Source: Waterburya agarophytonicola KI4 (GTDB lineage Bacteria; Cyanobacteriota; Cyanobacteriia; Cyanobacteriales; Xenococcaceae). From it: 64,000 nt of DNA. A model generated the notes under the pieces. It saw nothing but the letters and a program-made list of their open reading frames with translations, did not search any database and was not told the origin of the DNA. The stretch lies in NCBI RefSeq assembly GCF_020640915.1, contig NZ_JADWDC010000001.1:1-64000 (forward strand), written 5' to 3'. Below, piece by piece: positions 19,157-27,938 of the stretch. Each line of letters opens with the position of its first letter. The first letter of the stretch is position 1. The position numbers were made by a program, and so were the translations under genes.

Positions 19157-19191
19157 AAAATAACCACAACAACAAGTATTATGGTTATTTT
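19157..19191 (+). terminator. Terminator of the receiver-HlyD/PelF operon
   Basis: AAAATAACCA (19157-19166) pairs with TGGTTATTTT (19182-19191), a perfect 10-bp stem with a 15-base loop, just after the PelF-type stop and followed by T-rich sequence. Confidence 0.7.
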
Positions 19192-19234
19192 GTATCTTTT
19201 GACTTAATTTTTTAAACTCAAATTATCAAGTATT

Positions 19235-19447
19235 TCAATCAAGGGGAGGATTCCTATTTATCTTGCGAACTATTTTTTTTCGAGAAATATTTTGCCTATC
19301 TATATTATCAATATTTTCTTCCTTGGATACCAAAAAATCGGGACTTTGTTCAATCGGTCTTGTTCCTGCATCTTGAAAAGTGTCTCCAATCTCTAGATGA
19401 TTTTTTGCTACAGGACGACTTGTATTGTCTAAATTTGGTTCTTGCAT
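19235..19447 (-). CDS. Small hydrophilic protein with an RPI/RPV repeat
   Basis: The ATG at 19447 gives a 70-residue protein; an in-frame TTG at 19465 would add 6. It contains two related stretches, SRPVAKNHLEIGDTF and TRPIEQSPDFLVS, reminiscent of small cyanobacterial proteins built from short RPI-containing repeats. The C-terminal end is basic (SRKKIVRKINRN). There is no signal or membrane segment. It lies downstream of the CsbD-like gene on the same strand (~40 bases), so co-expression with that stress-type protein is possible. The function is unknown. Confidence 0.5.
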   Translation of the reverse strand: MQEPNLDNTSRPVAKNHLEIGDTFQDAGTRPIEQSPDFLVSKEENIDNIDRQNISRKKIVRKINRNPPLD

Positions 19448-19489
19448 AATCTCAATTATCTTCAACGATCTATTTACATCTTGAATAAA

Positions 19490-19873
19490 TTAATTAAAGA
19501 AGTCTTTGACAGAATCAACCAAGCTTTCGGAAGTATCTTCTACTGCATCTTGAGCATCATTTAACTTGTTTTTAGTAGTACCAATATCTTGTTTGGCTTT
19601 ACCTTTCGCTTGAGTTATTGCGCCCTTACCTTCTTCTGTGGGATTATTTAAAAGATCCCCTACACCGCGTCTTGTTGTGCCAATATCTTTTTGAACTTTT
19701 CCTTCTATTTGGTCGCTAACTCCGTCTAAGGTAGCAGCATTTGCATTTATACTGATGTTAAAGAAAAGATTTGACCATGCCAAAATAACTATCGCGGTTG
19801 CCATTAATGCGATCGCGACTTTTCGGGTATAGATTTTAAATAGATCGGAAGTAGTTGTTTGAGTGTGTAGCAT
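19490..19873 (-). CDS. CsbD-like protein with N-terminal membrane anchor or signal
   Basis: 127 residues. A hydrophobic stretch at ~18-38 ends in INANAATLDG, compatible with a signal peptide cut after ANA or with an uncleaved anchor. The remainder has CsbD character (DQIEGKVQKDIG, AKGKAKQDIGTTKNKL) and an internal duplication around QKDIGTTR and KQDIGTTK. It ends in an acidic helix. CsbD proteins are stress-induced small proteins of unclear function. AAGGA stands ~11 bases before the ATG. Confidence 0.78.
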   Translation of the reverse strand: MLHTQTTTSDLFKIYTRKVAIALMATAIVILAWSNLFFNISINANAATLDGVSDQIEGKVQKDIGTTRRGVGDLLNNPTEEGKGAITQAKGKAKQDIGTTKNKLNDAQDAVEDTSESLVDSVKDFFN

Positions 19874-20084
19874 ATCTCATGATTCCTTGAAAGTTTATAT
19901 AGTTAAGATATTCAATATTAATTTTATTTTCATCTTTCATTGGTTAGATTTATCTCTTTACTATGAGTATAATTACTCGGAAAAATAATAATAATTAATA
20001 AAATCAAATTCAAGGTTGCGATCAATATCTAGTTGCTTAGGCGATCGCATTCCCTTAGGTTCGGTTAATTGTGGTGGAGTATAG

Positions 20085-20720
20085 TTAATTATTAACTGGA
20101 TGTTGACCGTAAAAAGGCACTACTGCCGACCAATGAGAAACTGTACCTTTTTGCCAACTCACATGAGCTAAATCCAAAACATTAGTTACGGTAGCAGCAA
20201 TATTTTCTTCTGCTTTAATTAACTGATAGGAAGAGTTGAGATCTCCTAAAGTATCTTGCCAAGCTTGAACAGTCATTAAAGAATCTTCAAGGTAGGTTTG
20301 TAGGTTTCCCTGACTATCTAACTGATAGATCCCGACGAACAATTGTTCTCGTCTAGCATCCATTTCTACCGCTAGTAAATCAGCACTGCCATCGTTTTGT
20401 GCTGCTGCAACTGCTGCCAAATTAGAAATCCCAAATAAAGGAATATTCAACTGTTGGGCTATAGTACGAGCCGTAACCACCCCTACTCTAGTGCCAGTAA
20501 AGCCTCCCGGTCCTTTCGCTACTGCCATAAATTTCAGATCCTGCCAAGTTTGAGGCGCGATAATTTCTTGTAAATACTGATGTAGTTCAGATGCCAATCC
20601 TCTGCCTAAATCCCATAGGCGATCGCGACGATCTCCAGCATAATTATTAATCGCTATGCCTAGTTGTGGCGTACTAGTATGCAGGGCGATCGCATATTTA
20701 TTCTGATTCGAGATGGACAT
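20085..20720 (-). CDS. tsaB: tRNA threonylcarbamoyladenosine biosynthesis protein TsaB
   Basis: TsaB pairs with TsaD in making t6A37 of ANN-decoding tRNAs. The 211-residue protein has the N-terminal ASKHA-fold strand ALHTSTPQLGIAI and the signature KGPGGFTGTRVGVVTART (~75-92). The length is normal for TsaB rather than TsaD and the TsaD metal-binding His pair is absent. It is flanked by intergenic regions and appears monocistronic. Confidence 0.92.
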   Translation of the reverse strand: MSISNQNKYAIALHTSTPQLGIAINNYAGDRRDRLWDLGRGLASELHQYLQEIIAPQTWQDLKFMAVAKGPGGFTGTRVGVVTARTIAQQLNIPLFGISNLAAVAAAQNDGSADLLAVEMDARREQLFVGIYQLDSQGNLQTYLEDSLMTVQAWQDTLGDLNSSYQLIKAEENIAATVTNVLDLAHVSWQKGTVSHWSAVVPFYGQHPVNN

Positions 20721-21072
20721 ACATTAAAGCTACTAATTTTTGATTTTCTCAATTATTATCTATTTTCAAACTCTTTGATCGAATTAAGTATAAACTGTGG
20801 CGTGTTGCAAAACAGAAGCTGAACTTGCCCCAAAATATAATAAAATACCTACTTGATGGCGAAAAGCCGATCTCAATTTAAAAGTCGTCTCCAATCTTAA
20901 TAACTTTAATTATAAAAAAGTCACATGATGTTTCAATAGACCTCGAACAATAGATTGAGGCTTATTAAAATTTAATAAAGATCGGATATATACCTCTGGT
21001 GGTAGACTTTTTCCTTGAGCAAGCATCGCTTTAGAAAAAAAATTTAACAACGAGCAATTAGGGAGGAAGACC
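20721..21072. other. Intergenic region between tsaB and glpX
   Basis: About 350 bases with the divergent tsaB and glpX promoters. It contains short inverted repeats: GGC/GCC around GAAAA near 20857, and CCTC/GAGG near 20941-20960. A long AT-rich leader precedes GGGAGG before glpX. I see no ORF of interest; a minus-strand ORF here only exists as an antisense extension of glpX. Confidence 0.45.
21062..21066 (+). promoter_or_regulatory. Shine-Dalgarno that supports the TTG start of glpX
   Basis: GGAGG lies 6 bases before the TTG at 21073. The protein then opens with [17 protein letters not shown], which matches the conserved start of cyanobacterial GlpX-type bisphosphatases. Confidence 0.75.
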
Positions 21073-22113
21073 TTGCTGGAAAATACCCTGGGTTTAGAAA
21101 TTATTGAGGTAGTAGAACAAGCTGCTATCGCTTCTGCCAAATGGATGGGAAAAGGCGAAAAGGATACTGCTGATGAAGTAGCAGTAGAAGCAATGCGCGA
21201 ACGCATGAACAAAATCAACATGCGCGGTCGGATCGTGATCGGGGAAGGAGAACGGGATGATGCGCCTATGCTCTATATCGGAGAAGAAGTAGGTATTTGT
21301 ACTCAGCCCGATGCTAAAAACTATTGCAACCCAGACGAACTAATTGAAATCGATATTGCAGTCGATCCTTGCGAGGGAACTAACCTCGTAGCATACGGTC
21401 AAAATGGTTCGATGGCTGTTTTGGCGATCGCCGAAAAAGGTGGCTTATTTGCAGCACCTGATTTCTACATGAAAAAATTAGCAGCACCAGCAGCAGCTAG
21501 AGGTCACGTAGATATTAATAAATCTGCTACTGAGAACTTAAGAATTATCTCTGATTGTCTCAACCGTTCCATCGAAGATTTAGTGATTGTAGTGATGGAT
21601 CGTTCTCGTCACGAAGGTCTAATCAAAGAAATTCGCGATGCTGGAGCTAGAGTTAGATTGATCGCCGACGGTGACGTATCTGCTGCGGTTTCCTGCGCTT
21701 TTTCTGGATCTAACATCCACGGTCTAATGGGTATTGGTGCTGCCCCTGAGGGGGTAATTTCTGCTGCTGCAATGCGTTGCTTGGGCGGACACTTCCAAGG
21801 ACAATTGATTTATGATCCTGCGATTGTTAAAACTGGTCTCATTGGTGAGAGTAAAGAGAGCAACCTCGAAAGATTAGCTGGTATGGGTATTAATGACCCA
21901 GACAAAGTATACAGTGCTGAAGAACTAGCTAGTGGCGACACAGTATTGTTTGCAGCTTGCGGTATCACTCCTGGTACTTTGATGAATGGCGTTCGTTTCT
22001 TCAAAGGTGGTGCGAGAACTGAAAGTTTAGTTATCTCTTCTCAGTCCAAAACTGCTCGGTTTGTTGACACAGTACATATGTTCGATCAGCCCAAGACTTT
22101 ACAATTAAAGTAA
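21073..22113 (+). CDS. glpX: Class II fructose-1,6-/sedoheptulose-1,7-bisphosphatase
   Basis: A 346-residue GlpX-family enzyme. In cyanobacteria this type hydrolyses both fructose-1,6- and sedoheptulose-1,7-bisphosphate and is essential to the Calvin cycle. Visible blocks are [38 protein letters not shown] (metal and phosphate site), [20 protein letters not shown] and [16 protein letters not shown]. The length is standard. It starts at TTG with a good GGAGG. It is monocistronic, ending before a hairpin terminator. Confidence 0.95.
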   Translation: MLENTLGLEIIEVVEQAAIASAKWMGKGEKDTADEVAVEAMRERMNKINMRGRIVIGEGERDDAPMLYIGEEVGICTQPDAKNYCNPDELIEIDIAVDPCEGTNLVAYGQNGSMAVLAIAEKGGLFAAPDFYMKKLAAPAAARGHVDINKSATENLRIISDCLNRSIEDLVIVVMDRSRHEGLIKEIRDAGARVRLIADGDVSAAVSCAFSGSNIHGLMGIGAAPEGVISAAAMRCLGGHFQGQLIYDPAIVKTGLIGESKESNLERLAGMGINDPDKVYSAEELASGDTVLFAACGITPGTLMNGVRFFKGGARTESLVISSQSKTARFVDTVHMFDQPKTLQLK

Positions 22114-22226
22114 AAGCAGATTGAGCTTCAAATTAAAGTATCAACCTTAGATAGTTAAAGATATGTAAATCCCGATCGCGATCTGCGGTAATAAGATACG
22201 ACAAGACTGTATAACTTGATAAGGAT

Positions 22227-22270
22227 AAAGGCAAATAGTGAGAGGGTTGACCTGTTGCTATTGCCTTTTC
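22227..22270 (+). terminator. glpX terminator
   Basis: AAAGGCAAATAG (22227-22238) pairs with CTATTGCCTTT (22258-22268) with one bulged A, followed by TTC and further T-rich sequence. It lies 113 bases after glpX. Confidence 0.65.
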
Positions 22271-22383
22271 TTAATTCTGTTTTTTATAAAAAAAACCTGG
22301 TTGAAACAAAGTTATAAAATATTAAGAAATCTTTTGCCCAACCTCAATCTTGAAGGTTAAAGCAAAATTTGTAAAAAACTAAT

Positions 22384-23670
22384 ATGAATATTGTAGTTGT
22401 TGGTTTAAGTCACAAAACTGCTTCGGTGGATGTACGCGAAAAATTAAGCATTCCCGAAGCAAATATAGAAGAAGCGATCGCCACTCTCAAAGGTTATCCT
22501 CACATTAAGGAAATAGCGATTATCAGTACCTGTAATCGTTTAGAAATCTATAGTGTAGCCATAGATATCGAACAAGGTGTTAAGGAAATTAGTCAGTTTT
22601 TGGCGGAAAAAGCTCAAGTTCCCTTAAGACAACTCCGTCCCAATCTATTTACCCTGCTGCGGGAAGATGCTCTGCGCCATTTGATGCGCGTTTCTGCTGG
22701 TTTGGAGAGTTTGGTTTTAGGAGAAGGACAAATTCTCGCTCAGGTCAAAAATACTCACAAGCTAGGTCAAAAGTATCAAGGCTTAGGTAGGCTTTTAGAT
22801 AAATTATTTAAGCAAGCTATTTCTACAGGTAAAAGAGTTCGTAGCGAAACTAGTATTGGTACGGGGGCGGTTTCTATCAGTTCTGCTGCGGTAGAATTAG
22901 TCTATACGAAGGTAGATAATTTACCTTCTTATAGTATTACTATCATTGGTGCGGGTAAGATGGCTTGCTTGCTAGTCAAGCATATGCTTTCTAAAGGCGT
23001 GACAGATATTTCTATTGTTAATCGCTCTCACCGACGAGCGCAAAAACTCTGCGACCAATTTGCCAGTGCTAATTTAAAAATATATCCCATTAGTGAAATG
23101 ATGGAAGCCGTTGCAACATCGGACTTAGTATTTACTAGTACTGGTGCAACAGAACCTATCCTAAACCGAGTTAAATTAGAAAATCATCTAACTTTAGAGC
23201 GAGATCTGATGTTGGTAGATATTTCTGTTCCTCGTAATATTGCTGCGGATGTGAATGAAATAGGCTGTGTTAGTGTCTATAACGTTGACGATCTTAAAGC
23301 TGTAGTCGCAGCAAACCAAGAAAACCGTAGAGAAATGGCGCGGGAAGCAGAAGGAATCATCGAACAAGAAGTTGCTGGCTATATTACCTGGTGGCGATCG
23401 CTAGAAACAGTCCCCACCATTAGCTGTTTGCGTAGCAAAGTAGAAAGCATTCGAGAGCAAGAAATGGAAAAAGCTCTATCTCGTTTGGGTTCGGAGTTCG
23501 CCGAAAAACATCAAGAAGTAATCGAAGCACTAACCAGAGGAATTGTGAATAAAATTCTTCACGAACCGATGGTACAGTTAAGAGCGCAACAAGATATAGA
23601 GGCTCGTCGTCATTGTTTGCGCTCTTTACAGATGCTATTCGATCTAGATACAGAAGAACAATATAGCTGA
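22384..23670 (+). CDS. hemA: Glutamyl-tRNA reductase
   Basis: HemA reduces glutamyl-tRNA(Glu) to glutamate-1-semialdehyde with NADPH, the committed step of the C5 route to haem, bilins and chlorophyll. The 428-residue protein has the catalytic Cys in [13 protein letters not shown] (~50), the [17 protein letters not shown] block, an NADPH-binding [15 protein letters not shown] and the C-terminal dimerisation helix region (~325-420). The start [17 protein letters not shown] is the family norm. A strong terminator follows. Confidence 0.96.
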   Translation: MNIVVVGLSHKTASVDVREKLSIPEANIEEAIATLKGYPHIKEIAIISTCNRLEIYSVAIDIEQGVKEISQFLAEKAQVPLRQLRPNLFTLLREDALRHLMRVSAGLESLVLGEGQILAQVKNTHKLGQKYQGLGRLLDKLFKQAISTGKRVRSETSIGTGAVSISSAAVELVYTKVDNLPSYSITIIGAGKMACLLVKHMLSKGVTDISIVNRSHRRAQKLCDQFASANLKIYPISEMMEAVATSDLVFTSTGATEPILNRVKLENHLTLERDLMLVDISVPRNIAADVNEIGCVSVYNVDDLKAVVAANQENRREMAREAEGIIEQEVAGYITWWRSLETVPTISCLRSKVESIREQEMEKALSRLGSEFAEKHQEVIEALTRGIVNKILHEPMVQLRAQQDIEARRHCLRSLQMLFDLDTEEQYS

Positions 23671-23703
23671 TTTAGCTCTTAATTTAATTTAATCAACCAA
23701 CAA

Positions 23704-23735
23704 AAACGCGACTCCCAAATAGCTGAGTCGCGTTT
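23704..23735 (+). terminator. Strong intrinsic terminator after hemA
   Basis: AAACGCGACTC (23704-23714) and GAGTCGCGTTT (23725-23735) form a perfect 11-bp stem with a 10-base loop. T-rich sequence (ATTATAGTTATTTTTT) follows. It also faces the end of the small secreted-peptide gene. Confidence 0.85.
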
Positions 23736-23823
23736 GATATTATAGTTATTTTTTAAAATATTAATTAATAGGAATTATAAGTTTTAAAAGATTATATTAA
23801 TAATTTATCGATGCTCAATATAA

Positions 23824-24012
23824 TTAAAAATCGTAGCAGAAAATACCCATCCAAGGAAGTTGTACGCACCAGTTGCCATCGGTAACAACAGTAGATTCAC
23901 TAATTTCGCTGGCTGCGTCACTTTCCACACTATTTGTTGCTGCTTGTCCAGGTAGGATATTAAGAGTGAGAATATTAAGAGTTAATAGAGCAAGGGATAA
24001 GTGTTTTTTCAT
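23824..24012 (-). CDS. Small secreted peptide
   Basis: 62 residues: a Lys-Lys start and a hydrophobic core give a classical signal peptide (MKKHLSLALLTLNILTLNIL) ending in GQAA. The mature part is ~38 residues, acidic, with two Cys close to the C-terminus (GNWCVQLPWMGIFCYDF) that could form a disulphide. I do not recognise the family. It is flanked by the hemA terminator and by an upstream palindrome (24096-24111). The clean signal peptide argues that it is real, but the coding evidence is short. Confidence 0.5.
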   Translation of the reverse strand: MKKHLSLALLTLNILTLNILPGQAATNSVESDAASEISESTVVTDGNWCVQLPWMGIFCYDF

Positions 24013-24095
24013 GATTTTGACCTGGGTTTATAAAAGTTTTTTAAAGTGTTTTTGTTGTCTATAAAGCCAGTATAAAGTTGTCTTTTTAGATAACC

Positions 24096-24111
24096 AGTGA
24101 CTAAAGTCACT
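24096..24111. promoter_or_regulatory. Perfect 16-base palindrome between two divergent genes
   Basis: AGTGACT AA AGTCACT lies between the minus-strand small secreted-peptide gene and the plus-strand outer-membrane-like gene. It could be an operator or a small hairpin; nothing more can be said from sequence. Confidence 0.35.
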
Positions 24112-24232
24112 ATCAAAATATGAACTCTGTCGCGATTCCTGTTGATTTAGTTGCAGCGGTTTTATATTATCTGGATTTAGATGGGATAACTGATAGAATT
24201 TAGCCTTGTTTAATAGGGTGGAGAACGATCGC

Positions 24233-26047
24233 ATGAAAATATGGTGGGTAAGATTTATTTGTTTGACTATTTTGCCGATCTTCTATCCCACTATGGTTCA
24301 CGCTCAAGACTCTTCAAATTTATCTCAAAAAAACTCTCCCCCATCTATAACTTTTACTCCTTTGGCAGCGCAATTATTTAGTCAACCCACCGCCCAACAT
24401 TTAAGTCAGGGAGAAGTACTAATTAATCTTGATACTCGTACTTTTTTGTTTCCCGATTTAGTTTCTGGTGGGGTAGATAATGAAGACAGTGCGGTTAATT
24501 TTAATACTGGTTTTAGCTGGGGAATAAATGACAATCTGCAACTCACTCTACAGTTTCAGCACGTAGATAGTAGCTCTCCCGTAAAACAAGGAGGCTTTAT
24601 TTCCGAACGCACCGAAGATAATGAAGCGGTGATGGAACTCAAACACAATCTCTGGAGTAATGAGGCTCAAACCCAAAAATTAAGCGGGGTTATTGCTGCT
24701 TCTTGGGGTACTCGCGGGTTTATGTTTACTAGGGGGGGAGAAGAAACTGAAATTAATAATCGAGATGTATTTGTCTCTTTAGCAGTTCCCTTTACCACTA
24801 GTATGGGCGATCGCTGGCAATTTACTGTATCTCCCACAGTGGCATTTTTCAAGGATGAAAGTGCCGTGTTTTTCCATCGTCTTCCCGATGATGAAGATAG
24901 TTTTTTTGGTACGGTTTTGGGTTTGGGCGCAGGAGTTTCATATCGAGCAAACTCGCGGTTATTTTTAGTTAGCGATGTGTTTGTACCTGTAACTGGAAAT
25001 AACAGTATTAATCGGGATTCTGGATCGCCAGATAAAGCGATCGCCTATAATGCAGGATTGCGTTTTTTTACCAATCCCCGTTTGGCTTTAGATCTTTATG
25101 CTACAAATACTTTTGCTAGGTTTGCACCTTTGTCTTTAACTGCCGATCGCGACTTTCTCGGTTTGGGTGCTAATTTGGTATTTATGCCCGATGCTATATC
25201 GGCAAATCAGAAATATTCCGATCTCTTTTCTGATACTTCACAAGTAGAATCTTTAACCACTGATGGTTTGGCTTTTTTTGACGGTGGAACTATACCCAGT
25301 GGTGACTTTTCCCTACAGTTACAAGGGGGTAGTCAAGGAGTTTTAACTGCTTTACGTTATGGCTTTCTCCCAGATTTTACAGGAGGTATCTTTCTCGATT
25401 ATATAGGAGGGAATGTAGATGAATCGGAACAGGGGATTAGCGGAAAAGTACGCTTTCTGAGCCAAGGAAATAATGCACCCTTGACTATTAGTGGTGCTGC
25501 TACGGCTAGTTTAACTAACGAAGTCTTGATCAATTTTTTTGAAAACGATAGCAATGCTTTTGAGGATAGTAATTTTAATAAAACTATTCCTATTTTTACC
25601 CCAGGAGGAGATAATGGCGATCGCCGAGAACTCTTAATTCTGACTTTAGCCTTACCCGTACATTATGAAATAGATCGCGGTACGGCAGTCTGGTTTACTC
25701 CTATTTTAGGTTATGTCCAACGATTGGGATTAGAGATCGGTGGGTTTAACTTAGGAAGTGCGATCGCATTAAGTGAAGAGATTAGATTGATGGGAGAAGT
25801 AGGGGCAAATCTTGGTGGAGAAGGAAATAGCCTGGTAGATGGAAGACGAGAGAATAAAATTCCCTGGAATATTGGGGTGCGTTGGCTGCCATTATCTTTA
25901 TTAAACAGAGAAGCTAGTAATAATAATAGCGATCCTTATTTAGAGCTATATTTGACTAATCGAGTGGGTGCGTCTACTTGGCATCAATTAAGAGTGCGAG
26001 AGGATAATAATATTGGTGTTGGTGCGGGTTTGTTTCTACCTTTTTAA
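24233..26047 (+). CDS. Outer-membrane beta-barrel-like protein
   Basis: The ATG at 24233 begins a good signal peptide (Lys then a hydrophobic core ending TMVHA, cleavage before QDSS); an in-frame ATG at 24206 would bury it behind nine polar residues. The mature protein (~580 residues) is rich in alternating polar/hydrophobic strands, Gly and Asn-Asn turns and aromatic girdles (NDNLQLTLQFQHVD, LALDLYATNTFARFA), and ends in Phe (GVGAGLFLPF), as many outer-membrane barrels do. The exact family is not recognised. It converges with the GH9-like gene, overlapping it by 4 bases. Confidence 0.7.
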   Translation: MKIWWVRFICLTILPIFYPTMVHAQDSSNLSQKNSPPSITFTPLAAQLFSQPTAQHLSQGEVLINLDTRTFLFPDLVSGGVDNEDSAVNFNTGFSWGINDNLQLTLQFQHVDSSSPVKQGGFISERTEDNEAVMELKHNLWSNEAQTQKLSGVIAASWGTRGFMFTRGGEETEINNRDVFVSLAVPFTTSMGDRWQFTVSPTVAFFKDESAVFFHRLPDDEDSFFGTVLGLGAGVSYRANSRLFLVSDVFVPVTGNNSINRDSGSPDKAIAYNAGLRFFTNPRLALDLYATNTFARFAPLSLTADRDFLGLGANLVFMPDAISANQKYSDLFSDTSQVESLTTDGLAFFDGGTIPSGDFSLQLQGGSQGVLTALRYGFLPDFTGGIFLDYIGGNVDESEQGISGKVRFLSQGNNAPLTISGAATASLTNEVLINFFENDSNAFEDSNFNKTIPIFTPGGDNGDRRELLILTLALPVHYEIDRGTAVWFTPILGYVQRLGLEIGGFNLGSAIALSEEIRLMGEVGANLGGEGNSLVDGRRENKIPWNIGVRWLPLSLLNREASNNNSDPYLELYLTNRVGASTWHQLRVREDNNIGVGAGLFLPF

Positions 26048-27801
26048 TTCTCTAATAAATTAACAATCAAACTAATAACCGCAGCATTATAATCAGTGGC
26101 ATTGCCATTAGTAGCATAAGAAAGCTCGTCATCGGAATAACTTAAATGACCTTTGTCTTTATATACTTTACTATCTTGAGCAGTAGCGTTTGCTCCTGAT
26201 ACTACCACCCCAGGAATTTTAATTTGTTTAGCTCTAGTATATAAATTACTTAAGTTTTGGACAGAATTTGTCCCAATATCGGTAATAAAAGTTTGATTGA
26301 AATGATTGCGCCCTAAAAGATAATCTAGTTGAGCAATTGCACCATTGAGATATTGAGTATTATCAGTGATTCGATAGGCATAAATCAAAGCAATTCCCGA
26401 TTCGGCAACTGTTCTATTTGAACCCCAAATAAAGCGATCGCTGGCAATATTATAAGGATTTTGATTTACTATCTCTAAGATACGATCTGCCTGTTGTTTG
26501 ACTTTAGTTTCGATCTGGCTGATGGTTTCTGTTGAGACTGGTTGACGCTTTTGTCTGAGATAATCGATCGCCCCTAAAGAAACGGGATTTTTCCATTCAA
26601 ATACATCGTATTCAACCTTATCTAAATTATCGCTAAAATAATTAGCAAAATTATCTTTCCCCGTCGTAATATACAATTCTGCTGCTGCCCACAGGCGATC
26701 GTCAATATCCGTAGTCAAACTTTTTTCTGTATTAAATTGAGAAGCCAGATACTTATCCGATCCGAGATCGTCTTCTGCTTTCCAGTCAACCTGCATCTGG
26801 GGTTGGTTTTGTAAATATTCCCAAGCCAACTTAGCCGAAGTTAAATACTTATCGGCTAATTCGCGATCAATCAATTCAAAATTACGACTGGCGATCGCCA
26901 TTACCGCAGCAAACTTTGCCGTTTCGGGGGTAGAAATACCATAAACATAGCGGGGTTGAATATCCTCATCGGGGGCTAAATTCAATGCCCAAGTAGCACC
27001 AGCCACCTTACGATATACCGCACCATCAGCCCGCTGCATTTTGAGCAACCAGTTTAAACCAAACTCCATCTCGTCTAATAAATCCGATCTTCCGTTTCCG
27101 CTTTCAGGGATATTTAATTGACTATCGGGAAACAGATTGGGGTTTTCCTCGTAGAGAGTCAATAAACGCCCTATACTAACGGTAGTTGTAGCAACATACT
27201 TATTGTAAGATCCTCCATCGTGCCAGCCCCCTACCCCATCGATTTTTGTTGGTTCATCTCCATTGGCTAAAATGCCATCTCTCACATGACAGGGAGGATG
27301 AGAAATCCCCGACACGGGATCGTCGATGGCTACACCACATCGCTGTAAATAATAAGATCGCAATAATTTAATTAAGGGATCTCGATAAATATCCGTACCA
27401 ATGGCGAAGGGTACAGACTTAAATTTTCCATTGCGGAGATAATAATTACCCTGTTGCGAAATCTCGCTAAAATCAATGGTTGAGATCCCATCTGCACTAT
27501 CGCGATCGATTGTTTCTGGTGTTAAAGAGAAAGTGGCAATTTCTTTATTGGTATCGCGATCGATTAATTGGGTGGTATTTTGCAGTTTTACTTGACTGTC
27601 TAAGCCCGTATTATGACGAAAAAAAGCTTTTTTCTGCCATTGAGGCAAATACCCTACTTGGTTGACAACAATTCCTGGTTTTTTGTTTGGTATTCTACCT
27701 TGTAATAAAGTTTCAACATCGCTATCTAGACTAAACAATATGCCGAATAAAATAACACCGACAACGATCGGCAATAGATAATTGTTCCATCTAAATTTCA
27801 T
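26044..27801 (-). CDS. Glycoside hydrolase family 9-like protein with substituted catalytic residues
   Basis: 585 residues: an N-terminal membrane anchor (~9-25), a CelD_N-type Ig-like domain (GIVVNQVGYLPQWQKKAFF, ~43-135), then an (alpha/alpha)6 GH9 domain (~140-585) with GGWHDGGSYNKYV, LLGRNHFNQTF and IPGVVVSGAN. In active GH9 enzymes the first motif is WxDAGDYxKY with two Asp; here D195 remains but the second position is S198. The acid Glu in NEVAxxxNA is Gly566 (NGNATDYNA). The usual PHHR block is also absent. It could be an inactive, sugar-binding or chemically different enzyme. The anchor places it outside the cytoplasm. Confidence 0.82.
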   Translation of the reverse strand: MKFRWNNYLLPIVVGVILFGILFSLDSDVETLLQGRIPNKKPGIVVNQVGYLPQWQKKAFFRHNTGLDSQVKLQNTTQLIDRDTNKEIATFSLTPETIDRDSADGISTIDFSEISQQGNYYLRNGKFKSVPFAIGTDIYRDPLIKLLRSYYLQRCGVAIDDPVSGISHPPCHVRDGILANGDEPTKIDGVGGWHDGGSYNKYVATTTVSIGRLLTLYEENPNLFPDSQLNIPESGNGRSDLLDEMEFGLNWLLKMQRADGAVYRKVAGATWALNLAPDEDIQPRYVYGISTPETAKFAAVMAIASRNFELIDRELADKYLTSAKLAWEYLQNQPQMQVDWKAEDDLGSDKYLASQFNTEKSLTTDIDDRLWAAAELYITTGKDNFANYFSDNLDKVEYDVFEWKNPVSLGAIDYLRQKRQPVSTETISQIETKVKQQADRILEIVNQNPYNIASDRFIWGSNRTVAESGIALIYAYRITDNTQYLNGAIAQLDYLLGRNHFNQTFITDIGTNSVQNLSNLYTRAKQIKIPGVVVSGANATAQDSKVYKDKGHLSYSDDELSYATNGNATDYNAAVISLIVNLLEN

Positions 27802-27938
27802 GATTTACTTAATAAATTTATATTTTCAGTTGTTAGCTAATAGAATAACTAACCCCTGCAATTGTTCCTGCATAGTCTTTACGCTCCACGACTGTAAATG
27901 TATAAAATATAAGCAATCAACACTCCTTCAAGTTCATA

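Noticed and set aside
20910-21221. 103-codon minus ORF across the glpX start
   Set aside because: Antisense to the conserved GlpX N-terminus and without a family match.
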